From an uncultured Caulobacterales bacterium (GTDB taxonomy: Bacteria > Pseudomonadota > Alphaproteobacteria > Caulobacterales > Maricaulaceae), in the NCBI GenBank assembly GCA_937928165.1, contig CALFVT010000012.1:1-41814 (forward strand): a stretch of DNA of 41,814 bases, given 5' to 3'. Made by a program: the position numbers and the translations under genes. The notes beneath the pieces are model-generated. The model was not told where the DNA came from, did not search any database, and was given only the letters and a program-made list of their open reading frames with translations. Positions 23,162-31,920 of the stretch are shown one piece after another. The number at the start of each line of letters is the position of its first letter. The first letter of the stretch is position 1.

Positions 23162-24996
23162 GATATTTAATTTCCGCCGTGCTCATCTTATGCCTCGCAG
23201 CAGCTTGTGGGCGCGGAAAACAATCTTCAAGCAAAAAAGCCGCTTCTCGGGCCGTTAAAACCGCTCAACCCAATATCCCGCCTGAAGGCGAGATTTACCT
23301 CAATCAAATCGGCTTTGAAACGTCGGGGCCAAAAATTGCTATTATGCAAAGCCCGTCGCAAACGCCGCTTATATGGTCACTTTTCAACAAGAATGGTCAG
23401 TCTATTTTAGAAGGCAAAACAGAGCCTCTTAGTGTCTCCCCGCAAGCCCGGCAAGCTTTACATAAAATTGACTTTTCAAGCTTTGTGACAGACGGAGAGG
23501 ATTATAGTTTAAGAGTTAAAAACAACACATCCCCGCCGTTTAAAATAGGCGATGATTTATATAAGCAGATGAAATATGACGCCCTTGCTTATTTTTATCA
23601 TAACCGCGCCAAAGACCCTATTAAAGCCGAATATGTCGGCGCGGCCCACGCTCGCCCCGCCGGTCACCCTGTTGAAATGGCCACATGTTTTTCAGGGCCA
23701 GATGAATGGGGGGCAATATGGTCAGGATGTGATTACAGCCTTGATGTTAGCGGCGGGTGGTATGACGCAGGCGACTTCGGGAAATATGTTGTAAATTCAG
23801 GTATTTCCGTTTGGACGCTTTTAAGCACTTATGAGCATTTTAAAACGGCTTTCACAGACGGAAGCGCTAAAATCCCCGAAGCCGGAAATGGTGTAAATGA
23901 TCTACTTGATGAGGCCCGCAAAAATATTGAATTTATGCTCGCCATGCAGGTTCCAGATGGAGCTTTTCTTGATGTCGCCTCGCCGGGCCTACAAGCCGAT
24001 GGAGTCCCCTTATCGGTTCAGAAAATTAACGCAGGCGGCCTCGTCCATCATAAAGTTCATGCTAAGGATTGGCCCGGCGAGGCGGTTATGCCTCATAAGG
24101 CCAAGGGTGAAAGATTTCTTTATCCACCCAGCACAGGCGCCACGTTAAATGTCGTAGCTATCGGCGCTTATTGCGCCCGTATTTGGCGCCGTCTTGATGA
24201 TAAGTTTGCGTCCCGTTGCCTCAACGCTGCGCAAAAGGCTTGGCGCGCGGCAGAAACCCATCCCAAAATTTATGCCTATGGTAATTTTAACGGCGGCGGC
24301 CCCTATGGGGATATTAATTATGACGATGAATTCTTCTGGGCCGCGCAGGAGCTTTGGCTCACGACAGGCGCAGCAGATTATAAAACTGCCGCTGTTAAAT
24401 ATAAAGCAAAAACTCCAGAACTTACGGAAGCAAGCCAAGCTAGTTTTAATGATATAGCCATATTAGCTCATTTATCCGCCCAAAACCGCACACACATTAT
24501 TCGCGCCGCAGAGCTTATACTCGCGGACACACCCAAAGAACCGCTTAACATACCTTATTACAAAAAGAGCTATAAATGGGGATCAAATTCAGAATTGGCG
24601 AACCGTGCGATTATATTAGGTCATGCTTATAAACTCACAAAAGTTCAAAAATACCGCGACGGCGTCGTGCATTTAATGGATTATCTTTTAGGCCGTAACC
24701 CGCTGGGGCAAAGCTATATTTCGGGCTATGGGACGCAAAAGTTTTATAACCCACATCATCGCCATTGGGCACCGTCAGTGCGTAATGGTGCGCCCCATGT
24801 TCCTCCGGGCGTGCTTTCAGGTGGGCCGAATAATGATTATATGGCAGACCCGATTGCCAAACATCAAATTGGCAAATGCGCAGCTCAAACTTGCTGGACA
24901 GATCATTACAAAGCATGGACACAAAACGAAATTACAATTAATTGGAATGCACCGCTTGTGTGGATGAGTAGCTTTCTGGATGCAAGCGCAGAGTAA
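23158..24996 (+). CDS. Glycoside hydrolase family 9 lipoprotein
   Basis: The 612-residue protein has a lipoprotein signal (LAAAC, Cys17), a short linker, an Ig-like CelD_N-type domain (about 45-130) and a GH9 (alpha/alpha)6 barrel. Visible marks are WYDAGDFGKYV with the base Asp pair (DAGD, 203-206), the DEARKNIEFML helix, YDDEFFWAAQELWLTTG, NPHHRHWAP, GGPNNDYMAD and the acid Glu591 in QNEITINWNAPLVWMSS. GH9 enzymes cleave beta-1,4 glucans or glucosamine oligomers; an envelope or periplasmic substrate is possible given the setting. It overlaps the LpxL-like gene by 4 bases (ATGA), an unusual neighbour for a GH9. Catalytic residues look intact. Confidence 0.9.
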   Translation: MRYLISAVLILCLAAACGRGKQSSSKKAASRAVKTAQPNIPPEGEIYLNQIGFETSGPKIAIMQSPSQTPLIWSLFNKNGQSILEGKTEPLSVSPQARQALHKIDFSSFVTDGEDYSLRVKNNTSPPFKIGDDLYKQMKYDALAYFYHNRAKDPIKAEYVGAAHARPAGHPVEMATCFSGPDEWGAIWSGCDYSLDVSGGWYDAGDFGKYVVNSGISVWTLLSTYEHFKTAFTDGSAKIPEAGNGVNDLLDEARKNIEFMLAMQVPDGAFLDVASPGLQADGVPLSVQKINAGGLVHHKVHAKDWPGEAVMPHKAKGERFLYPPSTGATLNVVAIGAYCARIWRRLDDKFASRCLNAAQKAWRAAETHPKIYAYGNFNGGGPYGDINYDDEFFWAAQELWLTTGAADYKTAAVKYKAKTPELTEASQASFNDIAILAHLSAQNRTHIIRAAELILADTPKEPLNIPYYKKSYKWGSNSELANRAIILGHAYKLTKVQKYRDGVVHLMDYLLGRNPLGQSYISGYGTQKFYNPHHRHWAPSVRNGAPHVPPGVLSGGPNNDYMADPIAKHQIGKCAAQTCWTDHYKAWTQNEITINWNAPLVWMSSFLDASAE

Positions 24997-25002
24997 AGCT
25001 AA

Positions 25003-25305
25003 TTAATTGCGCGTTTCGTCCCAAACGTCAAATTCATGGGCAATGCAGCGCTCTATAAGTTTACGCCAGACAGGCTCGGCAATATCGGGGGATAGCCCCG
25101 CTGTCTTTGCCTCAGCTAACACCTTGCTGACCACATCTTCAATACGCGGCGCATCATAAACAGCATCCCGGTTAGGTTTAATGCGCGCAGCGGCTTTCAT
25201 ATAGCCTTGGCGGATGACTAAAAGCTGGACAAGCTCGCGGTCAAGGGCATCCACGCCGGCGCGGACTTCGGCCATAGTTTGGCATTGATGGGGAGGTTTC
25301 GTCAC
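25003..25305 (-). CDS. Chorismate mutase, AroQ type
   Basis: A monofunctional 100-residue AroQ-fold enzyme that converts chorismate to prephenate for Phe/Tyr synthesis in the cytoplasm. It begins with the typical VRAGVDALDRELVQLLVIRQGYM, followed by AAARIKP and the APRIEDVVSKVLAEA helix, then PVWRKLIERCIAHE. These carry the Arg, Lys and Glu side chains expected in the active site. Length is normal for stand-alone mutases. It converges with the GH9 gene, leaving only 6 bases between stops. It starts 9 bases after the M23 lipoprotein gene stop and is likely co-transcribed with it. Confidence 0.9.
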   Translation of the reverse strand: MTKPPHQCQTMAEVRAGVDALDRELVQLLVIRQGYMKAAARIKPNRDAVYDAPRIEDVVSKVLAEAKTAGLSPDIAEPVWRKLIERCIAHEFDVWDETRN

Positions 25306-25314
25306 GCTTTTATC

Positions 25315-26310
25315 CTATTGGTGCGAATGATCTTCGCTATGGCTCGCGTCATGGTCTGCATCTGGCCATTTTGTCAAGAGCTCTGGGTCAAGATTTCGGT
25401 TCCGCCATTTTAGCCGCCAGCATAAATGCGGCCCAGTTGAGCGGCCTCTTGAGCCAACAGCCGCAATCTTCTCGCCTTGTTTCACCGCTTGTCCCGGCTC
25501 AACGAAGATTTCGCTAACATGAAGATACATGGAATTTAGCCCCTGCCCGTGGTCAAGCATAACCATCGCCCCTTCAAAATAAAGATCGTCATCAGCGAGG
25601 CTCACGATACCATCCGCCGGCGCATAAATTGGCGTACCAACTGGCGCGGCAATATCAACCCCGTAATGCGGGCGTTTCGCCTCCCCGTTTAAAATCCGTT
25701 GCGCCCCAAAAGGCGAAGTTTTGCGCACCTCTTTGAGGGGGTAAATAAATCCATCTTTGAGGCCAATGGTTTTGGCGCGGGAAGCAAAGCCTTTTTTCTT
25801 GCGCGTTGTTGAACTCCGGATTTTCTTTAGCTGCTCATCATTAAAACTCGACACTTGCGAGGGCGGCAGACCGTCAATGCGGGAAATATCATATTCCCGA
25901 GGATCAAGTTGAAAAGTTACTCCATAATTATCTATTCGAATAGTTGTTGGTAACTCATCCCGGTCAAACCCAATAATTAACTGACCATTTATATCGGCCG
26001 TTTCGTAAAAGTAATCATCTTTAGCTCTGGATATTTTTACTTTTTTAAACGGTTCCGTTTGACAAATTACAACCCCACCTTGCTCAGCAACGCCTTTACA
26101 ATTTACATGATGTTCGCGAATATAATGCAGGACATCCGCTACTGTTGGGATATCTTTTCTTTGGGGCTTCTGCTTAGGGCTTTCAAGCTCAATAACCTCA
26201 ACATCTGCTTCATTGACGAGAATATTATCACCCGAAGCGATATTATCATCTTGAGCACAGGCACTTACGCCCATAAACGCTACCAGCAAGAAACCCAACC
26301 AAAGCCGCAT
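25315..26310 (-). CDS. M23-family peptidoglycan endopeptidase, lipoprotein
   Basis: From ATG at 26310 the protein is about 331 residues, with a lipoprotein signal (MRLWLGFLLVAFMGVSAC, Cys18). The C-terminal LytM/M23 domain has PHYGVDIAAPVGTPIYAPADG (first zinc His and Asp), HGQGLNSMYLHV and TGPHLCWRL (third His-x-Leu type motif), so it may cleave peptide cross-bridges in the periplasm. The N-terminal half is a poorly conserved adaptor region. The longer frame reaching 26385 is rejected because it lacks the signal at the front. The start overlaps the DUF2093 stop as TAATG. Confidence 0.88.
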   Translation of the reverse strand: MRLWLGFLLVAFMGVSACAQDDNIASGDNILVNEADVEVIELESPKQKPQRKDIPTVADVLHYIREHHVNCKGVAEQGGVVICQTEPFKKVKISRAKDDYFYETADINGQLIIGFDRDELPTTIRIDNYGVTFQLDPREYDISRIDGLPPSQVSSFNDEQLKKIRSSTTRKKKGFASRAKTIGLKDGFIYPLKEVRKTSPFGAQRILNGEAKRPHYGVDIAAPVGTPIYAPADGIVSLADDDLYFEGAMVMLDHGQGLNSMYLHVSEIFVEPGQAVKQGEKIAAVGSRGRSTGPHLCWRLKWRNRNLDPELLTKWPDADHDASHSEDHSHQ

Positions 26311-26513
26311 TATCCTTGCGCCTTTTTCCATGCTTCTAGGCTTGCCGCCGCGTCCCGATACGCTTCTTGGCGCTCTGCCGACCAATAACGTAGTTGATTA
26401 AGCGGGATCGGCTCTTTTGTGACGGCGCATTTGATAAACTTCCCCGTTTCCAAAATCGTGAAGTCTGCATCGCCAAAATGAATTTTAGCCTCACCTTGAA
26501 ATAAATTATTCAT
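26310..26513 (-). CDS. DUF2093 small protein
   Basis: This is a 67-residue protein of the alphaproteobacterial DUF2093 family. It reads as one compact beta-rich domain: AKIHFGDADFTILETGKFIKCAVTKEPIPLNQLRYWSAERQEAY. Families with this pattern typically lie beside xseA, as here (73 bases between stop and start). Its function is unknown. AGGA sits 7 bases before the ATG, and its stop overlaps the M23 start, so the order xseA-DUF2093-M23-chorismate mutase may be one leftward operon. Confidence 0.85.
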   Translation of the reverse strand: MNNLFQGEAKIHFGDADFTILETGKFIKCAVTKEPIPLNQLRYWSAERQEAYRDAAASLEAWKKAQG

Positions 26514-26585
26514 GCGTATTCCTATTTGTATAGACGCCAGTTTCGCCGCCTAATTATTATCTATCTTAGCCGAGTTTCATCAGGT

Positions 26586-28142
26586 TCAAAAGAGGCCCAT
26601 CTGCGATTTATCGTCTCGCAGTTTTATAGCCTTCTTTTTAGGTTTAGCCGCTTGAACGGGCGCTGAACTCGTCCCATCCAAAACTGCACCATCCAGAACT
26701 GCACCTCGAGGGCCATCCGCAAATGTCAGCATCACCTCATCACCCTTTGCCCCCGTCATATTTGAACGCATAACTTGCCCCGAACTATCTGTGACAAGGG
26801 CATAGCCCCGCGCTAACACCCCTTGGTAGCTATAGGCCTCCAAAAGCCCCGCCGCACGGGTTAGCCGCGCTTGCCGCTGGGACAAGCCTGCGAGCAAAGA
26901 TCGCTCAGCCCGCGCCATGAGCCGCTGGGGCTGCTCCGATTGACGGGATAGTCCAGCTAAAATAGGATCAGGCCGCAAGCGTTTGGAAAGCGCCGATAGG
27001 CTTTGCTCATCTTGCCGCAGCCCCATGCGCAAAGCCGGTGTTAGCCGCCCTATCAGCGCCGAAAGGCGGCCGGATAGCGGCGATAAAACACGCAGCATAT
27101 TGGGCAAACGCGCCGTGAGGAGTCTTAGTTTTTGCTGCTGCTTTTCAAACAAGCTATTGGCTTTAGGCAGTTTCGCCGCCGCAATATCAAGGCGCTGCTG
27201 CGGGGCCGATAAAATATGTTCAAGCCGCGGCAGGCGCGCCGCCGATAAAGCAGCCGTTTTCTCCGCAAGATTACGCCGCAGCCCGCGCGAAAGCCGCAGG
27301 CCGTAATCGGTAAGGCTGTCTTGCCAATCTTCCAAAACCGGGACTGCGACTTCTGCCGCTCCCGTGGGTGTCGGCGCGCGGTAATCGGCCACATAATCAA
27401 TGAGTGTCCAGTCAGTTTCATGCCCCACCGCCGAGATCAGCGGAATATCAGACGCTGCCGCCGCGCGGGCGACGACTTCTTCATTAAAGCACCAGAGGTC
27501 TTCCATAGAGCCCCCACCGCGCGCAACGATCAAGACATCTGGGCGGGGGAAACCCTCCCCGTGGTTAAAGCCTGTAATCGCTGCTGCAATTTGCTCAGCG
27601 GCGCGGTCGCCTTGGACTAAGACAGGCCAAACCAATACATGCGCCGGAAAACGGTCAGAAATACGGTGCAAAATATCGCGAATTACCGCCCCGGTCGGCG
27701 AGGTTACAACCCCGATTGTTTTGGGCATAAAGGGTAGCGAGACTTTACGGCCCTCATCAAACAGGCCTTCTGCCGCCAGCGCCTTTTTACGCTTTTCATA
27801 AAGCGCCATGAGCGCCCCAGCCCCGGCGAGCTCAAGGCTGTCGATAATGAGCTGATAATTCGAGCGTCCCGGATAAGTCGTCAATTTACCCGTGACGATC
27901 ACTTCCATGCCTTCTTCGGGACGCATAGACAGGCGGCCCATAACCCCTTTCCAGATGATTGAATTAATCACCGCACGGTCATCTTTGATATCAAGATAAC
28001 AATGACCGGATTTTGCCACAGTGACGCGGCCAAGCTCCCCGCGCACCCGCACATGACCAAAGGTCTCTTCGATTGTGCGTTTTAACGTCCCCGCCAATTC
28101 GGAAACCGAAAACTCATAAGCATTTGAAGTCATATCCGTCAC
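26586..28142 (-). CDS. xseA: Exodeoxyribonuclease VII large subunit
   Basis: XseA with XseB degrades single-stranded DNA to oligonucleotides. The protein has an N-terminal OB-fold (EFSVSELAGTLKRTIEETFGHVRVRGELG, SGHCYLDIKDDRAVINSIIWKG), the nuclease core (IGVVTSPTGAVIRDILHRI, VARGGGSMEDLWCFNEE, ISAVGHETDWTLIDYVADYRAPTPTGAAE), a long coiled helical region about 300-430, and a C-terminal barrel (GVLARGYALV). Start: GTG at 28142 is chosen because AAGGA lies 6 bases upstream; ATG at 28133 is the alternative. The open frame continues to 28253 but would cross the divergent purD start. xseB is not in the window. Confidence 0.93.
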   Translation of the reverse strand: MTDMTSNAYEFSVSELAGTLKRTIEETFGHVRVRGELGRVTVAKSGHCYLDIKDDRAVINSIIWKGVMGRLSMRPEEGMEVIVTGKLTTYPGRSNYQLIIDSLELAGAGALMALYEKRKKALAAEGLFDEGRKVSLPFMPKTIGVVTSPTGAVIRDILHRISDRFPAHVLVWPVLVQGDRAAEQIAAAITGFNHGEGFPRPDVLIVARGGGSMEDLWCFNEEVVARAAAASDIPLISAVGHETDWTLIDYVADYRAPTPTGAAEVAVPVLEDWQDSLTDYGLRLSRGLRRNLAEKTAALSAARLPRLEHILSAPQQRLDIAAAKLPKANSLFEKQQQKLRLLTARLPNMLRVLSPLSGRLSALIGRLTPALRMGLRQDEQSLSALSKRLRPDPILAGLSRQSEQPQRLMARAERSLLAGLSQRQARLTRAAGLLEAYSYQGVLARGYALVTDSSGQVMRSNMTGAKGDEVMLTFADGPRGAVLDGAVLDGTSSAPVQAAKPKKKAIKLRDDKSQMGLF

Positions 28143-28214
28143 AAACAATCCTTGGATTCGCCTCCTCTTATAGACTATGAAACGGCAAAGTGAATCGACA
28201 AATAAGGGAATATC

Positions 28215-29495
28215 ATGAAAGTCCTTCTTATTGGCTCCGGCGGGCGTGAACATGCCCTTGCGTGGAAGTTAGATCAAAGCCCATTGGTGACCGACTTAAC
28301 CTGCGCGCCGGGCAATGCGGGCATCGCCGAAATAGCCTCCACTGTTGCCATTGCCGCCGATGATATCCCAACCCTGCTGGGGCTGATTCAGCGCGAAAAA
28401 TATGATTTTGTCGTTATTGGCCCCGAAGCGCCTCTCGCCCTTGGATTAGCGGATGAGCTTATAGAGCGCGGCGTCAAAGTTTTTGGCCCCACACAAGCGG
28501 CAGCGCAGCTTGAAAGCTCCAAAGCCTTCACCAAAACCCTTTGCGATAAATATAATATCCCCACCGCCGCTTACGGCGTGTTTACGGACATAGAGCCTGC
28601 CAAAGATTTTTTGAAAACCATGACGCCCCCTTATGTCCTCAAAGCCGACGGGCTCGCGGCGGGAAAAGGTGTTGTCATTCCCGAAACGCTTAAAGAGGCC
28701 GAGCAAGAGCTTGCAGATTATTTCTCGGGCAAATTTGGCGACGCGGGACAAAAAGTTCTGATCGAAGAATTTATGCACGGAGAGGAAGCTAGTTTCTTTG
28801 CCATTAGCGATGGGAAAACCGCCCTGCCCTTAATTGCAGCCCAAGACCACAAACGAGCCTTTGACGGCGATAAAGGTCCTAACACAGGCGGTATGGGGGC
28901 TTATTCCCCCGCCCCCATTTTCACGCAGGATGTTTTTGACGATGTCATGACCAAAATCATACAGCCAACAGTGGACGGCATGGCCAAAGACGGCCACCCG
29001 TTTCAAGGGGTTTTATTTGCAGGGCTTATGATCACAAAAGACGGGCCCAAGCTTATTGAATATAACGCCCGCTTTGGAGACCCCGAGTGCCAAGTTTTAA
29101 TGCGCAGGCTGGACTCCGACCTTATGGATATTTTTATCGCTGCTGAGGCTGGAAATCTTGATAAGCTGTCTGCGCCTAAATGGTCTAAAGACTCTGTAGT
29201 TAATATTGTCATGGCCGCCAAAGGCTACCCCGTAAGCTATGAAAAAGGCACACCCATAGAGGGTATTGAAACTGCGGAGCACCAAGATGAGCGCGTTATT
29301 GTCTTTCACGCCGGAACGCGCCGAGACGACAGCGGCGCTTTACTTGCAAATGGGGGCCGCGTATTAAATATTACGGCCTCGGGTGAAAACATCAAAGACG
29401 CCGTAGAGCGCGCATATAAAGCCGTTGAAACCATTGACTGGGACGACGGATTTTACCGCAGCGACATTGCTCACCATGCCTTAAACCGTAGCTAA
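28215..29495 (+). CDS. purD: Phosphoribosylamine-glycine ligase
   Basis: PurD makes GAR from phosphoribosylamine, glycine and ATP in purine synthesis. The 426-residue ATP-grasp enzyme shows MKVLLIGSGGREHALAWKL, GPEAPLALGLADEL, FGPTQAAAQLE, LKADGLAAGKGVV, FMHGEEASFFAI, AAQDHKRAFDGDKGPNTGGMGAYSPAP and YNARFGDPECQ, all canonical. Length is normal. AAGGGA lies 5 bases before the ATG. It is divergent from xseA, with 72 bases between start codons that must carry both promoters. A short hairpin follows at 29507-29524. Confidence 0.96.
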   Translation: MKVLLIGSGGREHALAWKLDQSPLVTDLTCAPGNAGIAEIASTVAIAADDIPTLLGLIQREKYDFVVIGPEAPLALGLADELIERGVKVFGPTQAAAQLESSKAFTKTLCDKYNIPTAAYGVFTDIEPAKDFLKTMTPPYVLKADGLAAGKGVVIPETLKEAEQELADYFSGKFGDAGQKVLIEEFMHGEEASFFAISDGKTALPLIAAQDHKRAFDGDKGPNTGGMGAYSPAPIFTQDVFDDVMTKIIQPTVDGMAKDGHPFQGVLFAGLMITKDGPKLIEYNARFGDPECQVLMRRLDSDLMDIFIAAEAGNLDKLSAPKWSKDSVVNIVMAAKGYPVSYEKGTPIEGIETAEHQDERVIVFHAGTRRDDSGALLANGGRVLNITASGENIKDAVERAYKAVETIDWDDGFYRSDIAHHALNRS

Positions 29496-29506
29496 ATCAT
29501 TACAAA

Positions 29507-29524
29507 AGCCTCATGAATGGGGCT
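29507..29524 (+). terminator. Weak hairpin after purD
   Basis: AGCCTC and GGGGCT pair (one G-T) around a 6-base loop, 11 bases after the purD stop. No T-run follows, so terminator function is uncertain. Confidence 0.3.
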
Positions 29525-29616
29525 ATTCAGCAAGGATTAAGACAAATCTACCCATAATTTCACACAAATCATGGCATTATTTCATAATGCCTTAAAGTTA
29601 TAAGTGCTGTTGAAAT

Positions 29617-30453
29617 ATGATGCAATTTTGCAAATTTCTTTTGTTAAAACCCGCAGTTATTATGTGGTTATGGCTGACTGCTGCTTGGCTTACGGGAACT
29701 CCAGCCCAAGCGGATGACTTTAACAAAGACGGCGTGCGAGGGGATAGCTATTGTTTTCCCGCAAAATATGCCGCCAAAACGATCCGGGCCATGGCCAATA
29801 TTCCCTCCGAGAAAAAAGATATTGTTGCTGTTAATATGAAACCAAAATTTCGTATTTATGACGGTGGTGATTTACCTGATCGCTATTATATCATTGACCA
29901 AGAGACATCACTTGATTTTACAGTAACGCCTAATGGAGATGTGACAGATTTTATTGATATCGTCTCACAGGCCAATCAAAGCGCAGATTTATGCATAGAC
30001 GATCCCGCTCGCGCCGGACTCGAATATGATGACGAAAGCCTATATTTTGAAATGGGCCTAACGCCTTTTTATAAAAATACATCAGGACGTCACGATATAA
30101 CCGACCTTAAAAAGGGATCAAAAGACGGAAGGTTTCATTATAAAAAAATGATCCCATCCGCTATACGATTTTTTATGCCAGATACACGTTGCTTACATAT
30201 ACGTTATGAAGCCGTTGACAATATACCGCAGATTTTTGCAGATGTTTCTGGCACGTTAAAACCCATCAAAACTGAATATTATAACGAAGGCTATATTTTA
30301 CATCTTGATGATTTGGAAAAAATAAATGCGGACGCACTTATTATTCAAGGTGGAGCATATAAACTATCACCTGTTCCGAGTATCAAAACCATGAAGCGTT
30401 TTGGCATCGGCCTCCCGCGGGGGGCTAAGGCAAAGTTAAATGCGGCGAAATAA
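29617..30453 (+). CDS. Unrecognised exported protein
   Basis: The 278-residue protein has an N-terminal signal peptide (hydrophobic LLLKPAVIMWLWLTAAWLTG, cleavage likely after QA in PAQADDF). The mature part starts with an Asp-rich DDFNKDGVRGD and contains two Cys (SYCFPAKYA; ADLCIDD) plus a third at MPDTRCLH, which could form disulfides. Beta-strand-rich phrases (RYYIIDQETSLDFTVTPNGD) suggest a periplasmic or outer-membrane-associated fold. No family is recognised. It is monocistronic, with 121 bases of upstream non-coding sequence and 111 bases downstream, on the same strand as purD. Confidence 0.65.
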   Translation: MMQFCKFLLLKPAVIMWLWLTAAWLTGTPAQADDFNKDGVRGDSYCFPAKYAAKTIRAMANIPSEKKDIVAVNMKPKFRIYDGGDLPDRYYIIDQETSLDFTVTPNGDVTDFIDIVSQANQSADLCIDDPARAGLEYDDESLYFEMGLTPFYKNTSGRHDITDLKKGSKDGRFHYKKMIPSAIRFFMPDTRCLHIRYEAVDNIPQIFADVSGTLKPIKTEYYNEGYILHLDDLEKINADALIIQGGAYKLSPVPSIKTMKRFGIGLPRGAKAKLNAAK

Positions 30454-30564
30454 TTACCGCCTTATATCCCCTTAGGATAAATCCATTGTAATATAGTCTC
30501 TCGTCACTATTGCTCCAAAGACTATCACGGGCCATAAAGAGTTAAATTATAAAAGGGACATCTC

Positions 30565-31875
30565 ATGACGTTTAAACATATTTTTGTTTGCGGGGCTGCG
30601 TTTACATTGGCAACAAGCGCTGCAATCGGGCAAACCGCAAATGAAACCGACCGCAAAGACTTTACCCTTATCTATGCGGGGCAAGTCATTGATGTTCCCG
30701 GACAAAAACCCAAAAGTAATCAAACCATTATCATTCACGACGGTAAAATCATTGCCATAGAAGACGGGTTCGTGACCGATGACAAAGCGGTTATTCTTGA
30801 CCACCGTGATATGTTTTTCTTGCCCGGCCTCATTGACAGCCATGTCCACCTACGCGGTGATCGGGACAGCGGAAAGCCCGATGATGATGTCCGGCTTGAA
30901 GCAGAAGATGTTGCCTTACAAGCTGCGGCCCATGCCCGTACCACACTCATGGCCGGTTTCACAGCGGTGCAAGACGTAGGCGGGCCCAATGCAATTTTCG
31001 CCCTTCGCCGCGCTATTAATAAAGGCCTTGTGCCGGGGCCCCATATCAAAGCCGCTGGTTCTGCCATCTCCGCAACAGGGGGGCACGGCGATGTTCACGG
31101 ATTTAAAGATGATATTTTAAAAATGATGGAATCAGAAACAATCTGCGACGGCGTCGCCGATTGCCGCCGCGCTGTTCGCCGCGCAGTTAAAAACGGCGCC
31201 GATGTTATTAAAGTCACGGCAACGGGCGGGGTTCTCTCCAATACTAATGCCGGCACAGGCCAACAATTAATGGATGATGAGCTTGAAGCTATTGTCCAAA
31301 CCGCGACATCTATGGGCCGAAAAGTAACGGCTCATGCCCATGATAAAGGCGGCATTGAGGCCGCTCTTCGGGCCGGCATTCAATCGATTGAACATGGCTC
31401 TTTCATGGATAAGGAAACCGCGCGCTTATTTAAACAAAAAGGGGCGGTGCTCGTCCCCACCGTTTTAGCCGGTAAAACTGTCGAAAAATGGGCTCAAGAC
31501 CCTGATACATTTCTACCGCCCAATAGTGTTAAAAAAGCTCTCGAGGTTGGCCCCGTCATGCAAGACATGGCCCGCCTTGCCTATGAGAACGGCGTGACCA
31601 TCGCCTTTGGGACAGATTCCGGCGTATCTAAACATGGCGATAATGCCGAAGAATTTATCTATCTTACTCGCGCGGGTATGAGCGAGATGGAAGCCATTGA
31701 AGCGGCCACAACTGTCGCCGCAAAACATATCGGCCTTGATAACGTTATTGGCACACTAGAACCCGGCAAATTCGCGGATCTCATTGCAGTAGATGGCGAC
31801 CCACTCAGTAATATTTCAGAGCTGCAAGATGTTGATTTTGTTATGAAGGGCGGCGTGGTCTATAAGACGCCCTAA
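30565..31875 (+). CDS. Exported metal-dependent amidohydrolase
   Basis: The 436-residue protein carries a signal peptide (cleavage probably after AIGQ) and an amidohydrolase (imidazolonepropionase/prolidase-like) barrel. Metal ligands and active-site marks are PGLIDSHVHLRG (His93, His95), GADVIKVTATGG with the possible carboxylated Lys, VTAHAHDKGGIEAALRAG (third His), IEHGSF (fourth His) and FGTDSGV with the final Asp. The C-terminal LEPGKFADLIAVDGDPL is standard. Related exported enzymes hydrolyse Xaa-Pro or cyclic dipeptides; the substrate here is not determined. AAAGGGA precedes the ATG. It may form an operon with the DUF2891 lipoprotein 45 bases downstream. Confidence 0.9.
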   Translation: MTFKHIFVCGAAFTLATSAAIGQTANETDRKDFTLIYAGQVIDVPGQKPKSNQTIIIHDGKIIAIEDGFVTDDKAVILDHRDMFFLPGLIDSHVHLRGDRDSGKPDDDVRLEAEDVALQAAAHARTTLMAGFTAVQDVGGPNAIFALRRAINKGLVPGPHIKAAGSAISATGGHGDVHGFKDDILKMMESETICDGVADCRRAVRRAVKNGADVIKVTATGGVLSNTNAGTGQQLMDDELEAIVQTATSMGRKVTAHAHDKGGIEAALRAGIQSIEHGSFMDKETARLFKQKGAVLVPTVLAGKTVEKWAQDPDTFLPPNSVKKALEVGPVMQDMARLAYENGVTIAFGTDSGVSKHGDNAEEFIYLTRAGMSEMEAIEAATTVAAKHIGLDNVIGTLEPGKFADLIAVDGDPLSNISELQDVDFVMKGGVVYKTP

Positions 31876-31920
31876 GAACTTCATTTCGTTATCTTTACCG
31901 CTTTAAAAGGCCATTCGTTC

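Noticed and set aside
28143-28253. Longer xseA N-terminus
   Set aside because: It lacks family similarity and would run across the purD start; a nearer GTG with AAGGA fits better.
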